Shown: one piece after another, positions 24,343 to 31,262 of the stretch
Layout: each line of letters begins with the position of its first letter
How positions within the stretch are numbered: position 1 is the stretch's first letter
Origin: Risungbinella massiliensis
Lineage (GTDB): Bacteria; Bacillota; Bacilli; Thermoactinomycetales; Thermoactinomycetaceae
Reading direction: 5' to 3'
Length of the DNA stretch: 64,000 nt
Assembly (NCBI RefSeq): GCF_000942395.1
Contig: NZ_LN812103.1
Location: 219,000-282,999 of the forward strand
Program-made: the position numbers and the translations under genes
The notes under the pieces: model-generated
The model's database searches: none
What the model was told of the DNA's origin: nothing
The model's input: the letters and a program-made list of their open reading frames with translations, nothing else

Positions 24343-25557
24343 TTATCCTTTTTCTTGACTTGATAGATTCCTACGAATAGAAGGAGTGATCTTTTCTTGA
24401 AAATAAAATTTGCACTGTAATAGATAGAGAAACAGAATTCCAACAAGACTGAGAATACCAAATAAAGACCAGCCGACAGAGGTACTACTATCCGTTGCAT
24501 AAGCACCGATAAAATTTCCCAATGACCCACCAATACCATAGGAAAGTCCATAAAAGACACCAAAGTAAGAAGAGTAATCTTGTGGTTTCGTTTGCTCAAT
24601 CACAGCAAGGTCGGTTGATGGCATCGAGATCGTTTCACCAAACGTAAAACAGAGGAGACAAAGAAAAGCCCACCAGATAAAGCCTGTGACGGGTAGCGCA
24701 AATATGCTTGTTGCCATAATTAGCATACCGATCGTTATCATTTGGAAAGAGTGGTATTGAATAAACGTTTTACGTAGCCAGAACATGAGAAGATAACTTA
24801 AGAGACAGTTAACCGGAATGACTGCTTGCATCCAAAAATCACTTTGGGTAGTGCGGAAAAGCTGTACAGGGAATGTTACATAGAGTTGAACATAAAGCAT
24901 CCAGTAGAAAATCATCGAAACGGTATAGAACAGAAATGGTTTGTTACGCAAGATCTCTCGATAGGTTTGCCAAGTGACCTTGTTCTGTTTCACTCTAGGA
25001 ATCTCCTGATAAAAATACCAGAATCCCAAAAAGAGTAAACCAAATAAAATGGCAGATACCAAAAAAGTTGTGCGTTGATCGATCGACCACGAAAGCCCAC
25101 CGATGATTGCTCCTAGCAACGCTCCAAGGTTGATCGCCTGATGAAAATAAGTGAATGCTGTTTTGCGTTCTTGTTCTCGTAATGATCCCAAGCTAGCACG
25201 CAGAGCAGGTTCTAACGAAGCGGACCCCAGTCCATAGAAGAGACTTACGAGGAGTAGCAGAGGAAAGGAGGAGAAGAATGAAAAACATATTAGACTGATA
25301 AGACAGAGGAGACAACTACAAAGCAAGGTGAGGGGAAGTCCGATCCGAGCAGTGACCGTTCCAGTAATGATCGGGAACAGATCGCTCAGGGTGATGAAAA
25401 GGGATAAAAGTATCCCTGCTTGCAAGGGGGACAAGTGCAATGTTTCGATCAGGTAGACCGAGAAAAATGGGAGAACTACATATCTTCCCATATTCAACCC
25501 AAGAGTTGCGCCAATCATCAGTCTCGCAAATAGCGGAAACTGCTTCAGGGAACGCAT
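24343..25557 (-). CDS. Major facilitator superfamily transporter
   Basis: 404-aa protein with about 12 hydrophobic helices in two halves. The loop between helices 2 and 3 contains the MFS signature region (SDLFPIITGTVTARIG). EPALRASLGSL and GALLGAIIGGLS resemble drug-exporter (DHA1/MdtH-like) motifs. The substrate cannot be told from sequence. ATG 25557 has GAGAGGTG upstream. It is monocistronic with its own terminator. The C-terminal end is basic and cytoplasmic. Confidence 0.88.
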   Translation of the reverse strand: MRSLKQFPLFARLMIGATLGLNMGRYVVLPFFSVYLIETLHLSPLQAGILLSLFITLSDLFPIITGTVTARIGLPLTLLCSCLLCLISLICFSFFSSFPLLLLVSLFYGLGSASLEPALRASLGSLREQERKTAFTYFHQAINLGALLGAIIGGLSWSIDQRTTFLVSAILFGLLFLGFWYFYQEIPRVKQNKVTWQTYREILRNKPFLFYTVSMIFYWMLYVQLYVTFPVQLFRTTQSDFWMQAVIPVNCLLSYLLMFWLRKTFIQYHSFQMITIGMLIMATSIFALPVTGFIWWAFLCLLCFTFGETISMPSTDLAVIEQTKPQDYSSYFGVFYGLSYGIGGSLGNFIGAYATDSSTSVGWSLFGILSLVGILFLYLLQCKFYFQEKITPSIRRNLSSQEKG

Positions 25558-25787
25558 AAATCACCTCTCTAGATGTAGTATAGCAGATGTCTGACTAGTA
25601 CAAAAAGAGTGTCTTTTCATTTCATAAATAGGGAAATACAATTTTCGGATTTCCCACATTTTCTTGATCAGTCACTTTATTCAGAGTAAATTAATTAGAA
25701 AATGTACATGATAGTCTAGAGGCTGTAGTGCGTATGTTAGCTCTGAGTGTCTCTTGCCCATGTTTTGTGAATCATTTGTTTATTTCT

Positions 25788-25818
25788 GTCATTAGGACAA
25801 ACGAGTAATAAATATGGT
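25788..25818 (+). promoter_or_regulatory. Possible SigE-type (mother-cell) promoter of the cotJ operon
   Basis: GTCATTA (25788-25794) and AATATGGT (25811-25818) resemble the mother-cell sigma consensus (-35 near KMATATT, -10 CATANNNT) with 16-bp spacing, and they lie 34-64 bp before cotJA. cotJABC is SigE-controlled in B. subtilis. The rest of the 294-bp gap 25558-25851 shows nothing else. Confidence 0.35.
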
Positions 25819-25851
25819 AAGGGTAAATTGCTTTTAAAAGAGGTGTATTGA

Positions 25852-26100
25852 TTGGCGGATCAACGAAAAAGAAAGTTTACCTGTACAAAGACATACCGTC
25901 CCTTTCATAGTCGATATGATCCATGCAAACCGATAGGGAAAAAATATTACTCTACTCCTCCCAACCTCTATATCGGATTTCAGCCTCCGAATTTGCCGCA
26001 ATTTTCACCGCAAGAAGCATTAATGAAGGGGACGTTATGGCCTGCATTCTGTGACTACTACGAAAATCCGTATAAAGAGAAAGAGAGGGACAAAGGGTGA
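25852..26100 (+). CDS. cotJA: Spore coat associated protein CotJA
   Basis: 82-aa protein with the CotJA core: [20 protein letters not shown], then [20 protein letters not shown] and [16 protein letters not shown]. It is made in the mother cell and associates with the inner coat. The start is TTG 25852 with AAAGAGGTG upstream. Its stop overlaps the cotJB start (GTGA). First gene of the cotJABC operon. Confidence 0.93.
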   Translation: MADQRKRKFTCTKTYRPFHSRYDPCKPIGKKYYSTPPNLYIGFQPPNLPQFSPQEALMKGTLWPAFCDYYENPYKEKERDKG

Positions 26101-26360
26101 AACAGCTACCTCCAGAGTATTACCAGCGTTTAGAAGAGATTCAAGCTGTTGATTTTGTACTGGTAGAACTAACTCTCTATTTAGATACTCATCCAGATGA
26201 CCAGCATGCTTTACAACAGTTCAATCAGTGCGCACATCATAGTCATCGGCTCAAACATGCTTTTGAAAAGAGATTTGGTCCGTTGCAACAATACGGAAAT
26301 AGTTTTACAAATCCTGATTATTGGAGTTGGGGAGCGACTCCTTGGCCATGGCAGGTATAG
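26097..26360 (+). CDS. cotJB: Spore coat protein CotJB
   Basis: 87-aa CotJB-family protein: [28 protein letters not shown], read in two parts, is the typical helical N-terminus; [26 protein letters not shown] and the C-terminal [12 protein letters not shown] complete it. It starts at GTG 26097 in a 4-bp overlap with cotJA. It is followed after 20 bp by the interrupted cotJC. Confidence 0.93.
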   Translation: MKQLPPEYYQRLEEIQAVDFVLVELTLYLDTHPDDQHALQQFNQCAHHSHRLKHAFEKRFGPLQQYGNSFTNPDYWSWGATPWPWQV

Positions 26361-26602
26361 GTTAAAGAGGGGGAGAAACCATGTGGATTTATGAGAAAAA
26401 GCTTCAGTATCCGGTAAGAGTAAGCACTTGTAACCCAACGCTTGCCAAGTATCTGATCGAGCAATATGGTGGTGCGGATGGTGAGTTGGCTGCGGCACTT
26501 CGTTATTTAAATCAGCGTTATACGATTCCAGATAAAGTGGTAGGGTTGTTAACGGATATCGGAACAGAAGAGTTTGCCCATCTGGAGATGATTGCGACGA
26601 TG

Positions 26603-26613
26603 GTTTATAAATT
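26603..26613 (+). repeat. attL core of the cotJC element (11-bp direct repeat)
   Basis: GTTTATAAATT at 26603-26613 is identical to 29261-29271. It encodes the VYKL codons of CotJC (GTT TAT AAA TTG). The centre TTTATAAA is palindromic. Confidence 0.88.
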
Positions 26614-26618
26614 AACAG

Positions 26619-26647
26619 TTTCTTTTTTGCTACTAATTTATTATAAT
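26619..26647 (+). promoter_or_regulatory. Possible vegetative promoter of the recombinase gene
   Basis: TTTCTT (26619-26624) and a perfect TATAAT (26642-26647) are spaced by 17 bp and lie 42 bp before the recombinase ATG, just inside attL. The -35 box is poor. Read-through from the cotJ promoter is an alternative source of transcript. Confidence 0.4.
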
Positions 26648-26688
26648 TATCTCACAATTAGATCATTCAATAACAAGGAGTTGCAGAA

Positions 26689-28176
26689 ATGGAAACAAAG
26701 AAAACCGTTGCTGTTTACGTCCGTAAGTCAAGAGAGGAAGAAACAGAGGATACACTGAAAAGACAACAAGCCGTTCTCACGGAACTTTGTGAGCGTAACA
26801 ATTGGAATTATGACGTTTACACAGAAGTAGGAAGCTCTCAAGAGTTGGACAGACCAGAGCTTCAAAAAATGCTCTCAAGAGTTAAACTGTTTCATTATGA
26901 CGCTGTTGTTTCATCTGACCAAGACCGTTTGAGTCGTAACGTTGGACACTTAGACCAAATCAAACAAACTCTTGTGAACGCTGGTTGTTTGTTTGTCACT
27001 CCGTCAAGAATTTATGATTTCAAAAAGGATGACGACGACTTTATTTCAGACATTCAAAGTGTTCTCTCAAAGCAAGAATACCAAAAAATCAAAGCTCGTC
27101 TCATTAGAGGAAGCAGACAGTCAGCTCGCGATGGTAACTGGTTAGGAAAAAAAGCTCCGATTGGTTACAAGTATAATAGAGATACCAAGAAGCTTGAGCT
27201 GTCAGAAGACTCTCCGGTCATTGAAAAAATATTCCAGCTTTATGTTGACGGACTATCGACAAAAGATATTGCGTACAAGTTCTCTAATGAAAGAGTAAAG
27301 ACCTTAGTCAATATGACCTGGACACCAGCTGGTGTTACAAGACTCCTTTCAAATGTTGTTTACGCTGGTCACTCCCTCTATGGAAAGACAAACCAAAAGA
27401 AGATTGACGGAAAACGTATTACAGCATATACAGACGAATCTGAGCAAATTCTGGTTGAAAATACTCACGAACCTATTGTTTCCCAAGAGTTGTTTGACCA
27501 AGTCCAGCAATTAAAGAAAGAACGTAACTCAAGACCTCCAGCTCTCAAGCTCGGAAAACACAAATTCTCGGGTCTTATTCGTTGTGGTATTTGTGGAGCT
27601 GTTCATTCATTTCAGACAAGCAGATACAACAGAAAGAGAATTTCAAGTTGCCAAACAAGAACATATACAACTGGAAACTCTTACACTGTTTGTCCAAACA
27701 AAGGAGCGAACCTTTCAGAGTTCGAGGAACTGTTTTATTCCTACTTCTCACAGCATGTCAAACAACTGGAACAATATGTTGACTTGATCAAAGCGAACGG
27801 TACAAATGACGCTCCAGACTATGCTCAAGAAATCGAATCAAAGATAAAGCAAATTGCAAAGCTGAACAACGACATTAGAAGAGTCCAACAAGGTTTTATG
27901 ATGGAGATTTTCACACAAGCAGAAGCAAGAGTTCAAATTCAACAGCTAAAGCAACAGATCAAAATATTAGAGGAACAAGTCAACGAACTCAAGGAATCTG
28001 GGAATGTCACAGAGTTGGACAGAGTGGAACTCACACTCGAAAAAATGAAACGCTTTTTGACACATGGAGACAAACTACCAGAAAGGGAAGCAAACACAAT
28101 CTTGTTGGAATTGATGGAGACAATTGTGTATACAAAAACAGACAAAGAAATGAGTATCAAAATTGTAATGAAGTAA
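26689..28176 (+). CDS. Large serine recombinase (site-specific, element excisionase/integrase)
   Basis: 495-aa recombinase, close in size to SpoIVCA, the recombinase of B. subtilis skin. The N-terminal resolvase domain has VAVYVRKSR with catalytic Ser14, Asp79-Arg80-Leu-Ser-Arg83 and the AVVSSDQDRLSRN motif. A recombinase domain (KAPIGYKY, TRLLSNVVYAGH) follows, then a zinc ribbon (CGICG near residue 302, with further Cys pairs). A long coiled coil (about 370-445) typical of the subunit-interaction arm comes last. ATG 26689 has AAGGAG 8 nt upstream. It lies 76 bp inside attL and partly overlaps the truncated cotJC frame. Confidence 0.95.
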   Translation: METKKTVAVYVRKSREEETEDTLKRQQAVLTELCERNNWNYDVYTEVGSSQELDRPELQKMLSRVKLFHYDAVVSSDQDRLSRNVGHLDQIKQTLVNAGCLFVTPSRIYDFKKDDDDFISDIQSVLSKQEYQKIKARLIRGSRQSARDGNWLGKKAPIGYKYNRDTKKLELSEDSPVIEKIFQLYVDGLSTKDIAYKFSNERVKTLVNMTWTPAGVTRLLSNVVYAGHSLYGKTNQKKIDGKRITAYTDESEQILVENTHEPIVSQELFDQVQQLKKERNSRPPALKLGKHKFSGLIRCGICGAVHSFQTSRYNRKRISSCQTRTYTTGNSYTVCPNKGANLSEFEELFYSYFSQHVKQLEQYVDLIKANGTNDAPDYAQEIESKIKQIAKLNNDIRRVQQGFMMEIFTQAEARVQIQQLKQQIKILEEQVNELKESGNVTELDRVELTLEKMKRFLTHGDKLPEREANTILLELMETIVYTKTDKEMSIKIVMK

Positions 28177-28196
28177 ACTTTTTCAAAGTAATGGAC

Positions 28197-28238
28197 AAGC
28201 TTTCTGTTCCTACTGTCTGGAACTGAATAGCTTTTTTC
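28197..28238 (+). terminator. Terminator of the recombinase gene
   Basis: AAGCT / AGCTT outer stem and GTTCC / GGAAC inner stem, followed by TTTTTTCTTT, 20 bp past the recombinase stop. Confidence 0.7.
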
Positions 28239-28374
28239 TTTGTCAGCTTTACCACTAACAAAAATTTTTTATATAAATTTCTCAAGGTTTCATCAAAAAG
28301 ATACACCCATGTTCTTGGTGTGGGAGGTCAACGAGTCGTTTAAGGATATTTTGCTGGGGGTTTGTTTGAATGCA

Positions 28375-28713
28375 TCAATTACTCTTGATCACTTTGATTA
28401 AAATACCTGCCAAAAAAGTGATCACCGAGCCAATTATCCCTATCACTATTGATGACACAAGAAACCATGAAATAAAAATTAAAAGAGAGTACGGAATGTT
28501 TACTTTTCCTGTGGCTGGATCGAAAAAATCCCCTTGTGGGTTATGATCAAAGGCATCATACAACGCCATAGTAGTCATAACCAAGCCCAGACCAAGTGAA
28601 AGGTTTAGAACCCAGCGGAGACCACAGCAAGGGAGTACCCACCCATATACCCCCTCTTTGAATTTTCTTGTGTGTGAAGTTTGCTCTTTGTGTTCGTTTG
28701 CTGTGTTGTTCAT
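28375..28713 (-). CDS. Membrane protein of the cotJC element, unknown
   Basis: 112-aa protein, opposite in direction to the recombinase. A polar N-terminus (MNNTANEHKEQTSHTRK) precedes two hydrophobic segments, VLNLSLGLGLVMTTMALYDAF and a long SLLIFISWFLVSSIVIGIIG region continuing to the C-terminus (ILIKVIKSN). No clear Shine-Dalgarno precedes ATG 28713. It could be a cargo gene with an exclusion or host-membrane role. I do not recognise it. Confidence 0.5.
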   Translation of the reverse strand: MNNTANEHKEQTSHTRKFKEGVYGWVLPCCGLRWVLNLSLGLGLVMTTMALYDAFDHNPQGDFFDPATGKVNIPYSLLIFISWFLVSSIVIGIIGSVITFLAGILIKVIKSN

Positions 28714-29068
28714 TGTATCCGTTCAAGTTTGTCAACTGTTAAACTGTCTGTTGTTTGTCAAGAACTGAACCGTTAAAGGGAAATATATTGTTTTTCTGTC
28801 TTGAAAGATTAAAAGAAAGATTCTCCAATCAAGCGGTTGGGAGCTTCGCTTAAGAAGCATACCTATCAATATTGAATTATCTCTATCAATATATTGAATG
28901 GTTTTAGAAAAAAGCTTCGCTCACAGCTGGAAGTTGTGGAAGCTGTGGAATTGTTTTTTAAGTCTTTCAATACGGTTATATAAAACATCATCACCAGCTC
29001 CAACTCACTCCATTGTGTGTGATAGGACAACTTGCCACCTACATACATTGAACGGAGGAGCTGGGGAC
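28714..29068. other. Non-coding stretch inside the cotJC element
   Basis: 355 bp without a supported gene. It contains two close copies of CTATCAATATTGAAT (28863-28877) and CTATCAATATATTGAAT (28883-28899), and repeated short AGCTGTGG/AGTTGTGG words at 28925-28950. It could hold recombination enhancer or directionality sites and the promoters of both small genes. Confidence 0.5.
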
Positions 29069-29218
29069 ATGAACAAACAACTGGAGGAGCTTTTGAAAGA
29101 CAAACCGTTGACGTTCAAGGGAACAATTGAAGGCAAGGGAACGGTCAGAGTTTACGGTTCCCTTGACCTTGAAAAGCTTGTCAAACTATTATTGCAGAGC
29201 AAGTCAATTCAATGTTGA
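29069..29218 (+). CDS. 49-aa protein beside attR (candidate directionality factor or cargo)
   Basis: ATG 29069 is preceded by CGGAGGAGCTGGGGAC, a strong ribosome site. The product is MNKQLEELLKDKPLTFKG, then TIEGKGTVRVYGSLDLEKL and a short hydrophobic end, KLLLQSKSIQC. It is small, charged and lies 42 bp from the attR core. Small proteins at this position are recombination directionality factors in other serine-recombinase elements (for example SprB of SPbeta), but no sequence similarity is claimed. Confidence 0.5.
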   Translation: MNKQLEELLKDKPLTFKGTIEGKGTVRVYGSLDLEKLVKLLLQSKSIQC

Positions 29219-29260
29219 ACGCTCTGATTTTTCTTTGCTATTAGTTGCTAAAAACACATA

Positions 29261-29271
29261 GTTTATAAATT
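29261..29271 (+). repeat. attR core of the cotJC element (11-bp direct repeat)
   Basis: GTTTATAAATT, identical to 26603-26613. The base after it is G, so the join gives TTG (Leu) in CotJC, whereas after attL it is A. Confidence 0.88.
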
Positions 29272-29608
29272 GACTAAAGATGCTACTCCGCAGCAATTAC
29301 GTGATGCGGGATTAGGAGAACACTATGCTAACCATGATGCGGCATTATTTTATCACAATGCGGCAGGTGTTCCTTTTACGGCTACCTATATTCAAGCAAA
29401 GGGAGATCCGATTGCTGACCTCTATGAAGATATTGCAGCAGAGGAAAAAGCAAGAGCTACATACCAGTGGCTTATTGACATGTCAGATGATCCAGACTTA
29501 AATGATGGTTTGCGATTCTTAAGAGAACGGGAAATTGTCCATTCACAACGTTTCCGTGAAGCAGTGGAAATATTGAAAGAAGAGCGGGATCGGAAAAAGT
29601 TTTTTTAG
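29272..29608 (+). pseudogene. cotJC: CotJC C-terminal part (3' fragment)
   Basis: In frame with attR this encodes TKDATPQQLRDAGLGEHYAN, then HDAALFYHNAAGVPFTATYI, GDPIADLYEDIAAEEKARAT, REREIVHSQRFREAVEILKE and KKFF, the conserved C-terminal two-thirds of CotJC including the Glu/His ligand region AAEEKARAT...REREIVHSQRF. No independent ribosome site or start is present. It is translated only if joined to 26381-26602, when the sum is exactly 190 codons including the stop. Confidence 0.93.
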
Positions 29609-29721
29609 ATGGTTCTGCATAATGTTTACCACTAGAAAATGCACAGCTTTGTTAGATGTTGGCTGACTGGCTTCAGCCGTGTAAACTCTTTTGAATATTT
29701 AGTTAACAATGAAATTTGTAA

Positions 29722-29768
29722 GGCATGGAAAAATCGACTGTTATGTAAATAGTCGATTTTTCCATGCC
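29722..29768 (+). terminator. Hairpin after cotJC
   Basis: GGCATGGAAAAATCGACT pairs perfectly (18 bp) with AGTCGATTTTTCCATGCC across an 11-nt loop. No long T-run follows, but the internal stem is A/T-rich. Probable end of the cotJ transcript; it could also serve the convergent HxlR gene. Confidence 0.65.
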
Positions 29769-29835
29769 CTATTGTGTAGTAGTTTTGAGTAAAGGCAGAA
29801 AGTCTCATGTTGGAATTACTTTCCTTTATATGAAA

Positions 29836-30216
29836 TCATTCTGAATGCTTGATTTCGTGTTTAATTTGTTCTATTCGTTTTTTCCCCCAGTCATACATCA
29901 TCTCTACAATTGGTACTAAAGTCATTCCGAGTTCGGTCATGGAGTATTCGACTTTAGGAGGAATTTCGGGGAAAACCTCTCTATGAACTATTCCATCTTC
30001 CATCAATTCACGTAATTGGTTGGTTAATATTTTATGAGATATTTTTGGGAAAAGTCTCTGTAGCTCACTGAACCGATGTGGTCCTTCCACGCCTAAATGC
30101 CATAAAATTACGATTTTCCATTTTCCACTTATAATCGATAAGGTAAGTTCCTTTTCACAGTTAAAATCCTTATTTAATATTTTTTCTATAATTTCCTGCC
30201 GTAAGTTATCTGACAT
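29836..30216 (-). CDS. HxlR (DUF24) family transcriptional regulator
   Basis: 126-aa winged-helix regulator: [58 protein letters not shown] and [20 protein letters not shown] are the family hallmarks. Cys20, at the start of helix alpha1 (NCEKELTL), is the redox/electrophile-sensing position in many HxlR proteins. It is divergent from a DJ-1/PfpI gene that it likely controls through the palindrome at 30249. Confidence 0.92.
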   Translation of the reverse strand: MSDNLRQEIIEKILNKDFNCEKELTLSIISGKWKIVILWHLGVEGPHRFSELQRLFPKISHKILTNQLRELMEDGIVHREVFPEIPPKVEYSMTELGMTLVPIVEMMYDWGKKRIEQIKHEIKHSE

Positions 30217-30248
30217 AGATTCTTAACTCCTTATTCTAAGAAACGATA

Positions 30249-30264
30249 GTTACCTATTGGTAAC
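30249..30264. promoter_or_regulatory. Operator-like palindrome between HxlR and PfpI genes
   Basis: GTTACCTATTGGTAAC is a perfect 6-bp inverted repeat with a 4-bp spacer, 33 bp upstream of the hxlR-type start and within the shared 195-bp control region. TTACC/GGTAA palindromes are typical of HxlR-family binding sites. Confidence 0.6.
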
Positions 30265-30411
30265 CTTCTTACAAAAAAGTGCATTCTTCCTAATGTAATC
30301 ATTACAGGATAGAATTTATTTTGTCTTAAGAGTATGTTGCATCACAGAGGGTTAATGCAACAATTCTTTGCCTAGGGGCGAATCGATTTTTTAATTCAGG
30401 AGGCAAACACT

Positions 30412-30930
30412 ATGAGTAAAAAAGCATTATTTATTATACCGCCAGAACGTTTTAATGAAGATGAATTGTTTCATCCAAAAGAAGCATTGGAAAGTGCAGG
30501 AGTTAAGGTAACTATCGCAAGTACCATAACAGGGGAAATAACAGGTGACTATCAAGGCGTAACAAACGCTGAAATGATTTTCTCTGATGCTTCAGTCAGT
30601 GATTATGATCTTGTAGCTGTTATTGGAGGATCAGGTACCAATGATTATCTATGGGGAAATCAAGAGTTACTAGATTACTTGAAACAAGCTCATGAGCAAA
30701 AAATTCTGGTAACAGGAATTTGTGCAGGAGCTGTTACGGTAGTGAAAACAGGGTTACTTTCTGGACGCGAAGCAACATGCTATCCAGTTGATGTACAGAT
30801 TAACGAATTGAAGGCTAACAATGTAGAGTACGTTGTCCAACACGTTGTTGCTCATGATGACATAATCACAGGTGATGGTCCAGATGGTGCCAAAGAATTT
30901 GGTAAGAGCTTAGTCAAAGTTTTGAGTTAG
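30412..30930 (+). CDS. DJ-1/PfpI family protein
   Basis: 172-aa class I glutamine amidotransferase-like protein. The nucleophile elbow is TGICAGAVTV with its Cys, preceded by VAVIGGSGTNDYLW and the acidic residue in PPERFNEDE. A C-terminal VVAHDDIITGDGPDGAKEFG segment is typical of the family. Members act as glyoxalase/deglycase, chaperone or protease. With an electrophile-type HxlR regulator next to it, a role against reactive carbonyls is plausible. ATG 30412 follows CAGGAGG. Terminator at 31017-31054. Confidence 0.9.
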   Translation: MSKKALFIIPPERFNEDELFHPKEALESAGVKVTIASTITGEITGDYQGVTNAEMIFSDASVSDYDLVAVIGGSGTNDYLWGNQELLDYLKQAHEQKILVTGICAGAVTVVKTGLLSGREATCYPVDVQINELKANNVEYVVQHVVAHDDIITGDGPDGAKEFGKSLVKVLS

Positions 30931-31016
30931 TTCTTATTCTATTTCCATTTCTTAGTATCAAATGATGTTCCTAGAAATATGGAATCTCTATTGATAAGAT
31001 TTGGATCGTTAAGAGA

Positions 31017-31054
31017 AAAAATCGCTACATCCCTTTTTGGGACGTAGCGATTTT
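31017..31054. terminator. Terminator between PfpI and ybdD-type genes
   Basis: AAAAAATCGCTAC and GTAGCGATTTTTT form the stem with inner TCCC/GGGA, usable in both directions. Confidence 0.9.
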
Positions 31055-31061
31055 TTAATGT

Positions 31062-31256
31062 TTAACAACAACGACGAATGCTTCCGCCACCGTATTTTTC
31101 ATCATTACGTGTCCGATGGAATTCTTTTTCACACATGGGAGTCTCGTTCGGATGGTGTTCTTTTAAATGAGCAACATATGCCTCGTAGTTTGGGACACCT
31201 GCGATCGCCTGCAGATACTGCGAAAGTCCCCGGATCGCTTTTCGCAAGAATTCCAT
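31062..31256 (-). CDS. YbdD/YjiX family small protein
   Basis: 64-aa protein with GVPNYEAYVAHLKEHHPN, TPMCEKEFHRTRNDEKYGGG and a terminal RRCC, the signature of the family that almost always accompanies CstA-type pyruvate/peptide transporters and is needed for their full activity. ATG 31256 has GGAGG 10 nt upstream. It is 6 bp downstream of cstA on the same strand. Confidence 0.9.
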   Translation of the reverse strand: MEFLRKAIRGLSQYLQAIAGVPNYEAYVAHLKEHHPNETPMCEKEFHRTRNDEKYGGGSIRRCC

Positions 31257-31262
31257 GAAAGA

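Larger units (their letters stand above)
26381..26758 (+). pseudogene. cotJC: CotJC N-terminal part (5' exon-like fragment), interrupted by the recombinase element
   Basis: ATG 26381 (GGGGGAG upstream) opens the CotJC manganese-catalase-like coat protein: WIYEKKLQYPVRVSTCNP, ALRYLNQRYTIPDK, TDIGTEEFAHLEMIATMVYKL. Family similarity stops abruptly after VYKL at 26613. The frame then runs 145 bp into the element as an unrelated hydrophobic tail and ends at 26758, inside the recombinase gene. The missing two-thirds of CotJC lies at 29272-29608. As DNA stands the gene is disrupted. Precise removal of 2658 bp would restore it, so it should be viewed as a split gene and not as decayed. Confidence 0.93.
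26603..29260 (+). mobile_element. 2658-bp serine-recombinase intervening element in cotJC
   Basis: The element is bounded by an 11-bp direct repeat and contains a large serine recombinase in the same direction as cotJC, a minus-strand membrane protein and a 49-aa protein next to the right end. Excision between the repeats joins codon 74 of the 5' part to GTT TAT AAA TTG ACT AAA GAT, giving MVYKLTKDATPQQ and a 189-aa CotJC, the same length as the B. subtilis protein. No phage structural or plasmid genes are present. The architecture is that of skin/sigK-type elements removed in the mother cell during sporulation, but much smaller. Confidence 0.93.

Noticed and set aside
26381-26758. Truncated 125-aa CotJC as a functional short protein
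   Set aside because: Family similarity ends at the attL core and the remaining tail is element-derived. The catalytic/metal-ligand part lies beyond attR.
28898-29218. 106-aa reading frame ending with the 49-aa protein
   Set aside because: The N-terminal half has no ribosome site and looks non-coding. The strong GGAGGAG site selects the internal ATG at 29069.
25852-29608. Prophage at the cotJ locus
   Set aside because: Only a recombinase and two small genes are present. No structural, packaging or replication genes, so a minimal intervening element fits better.
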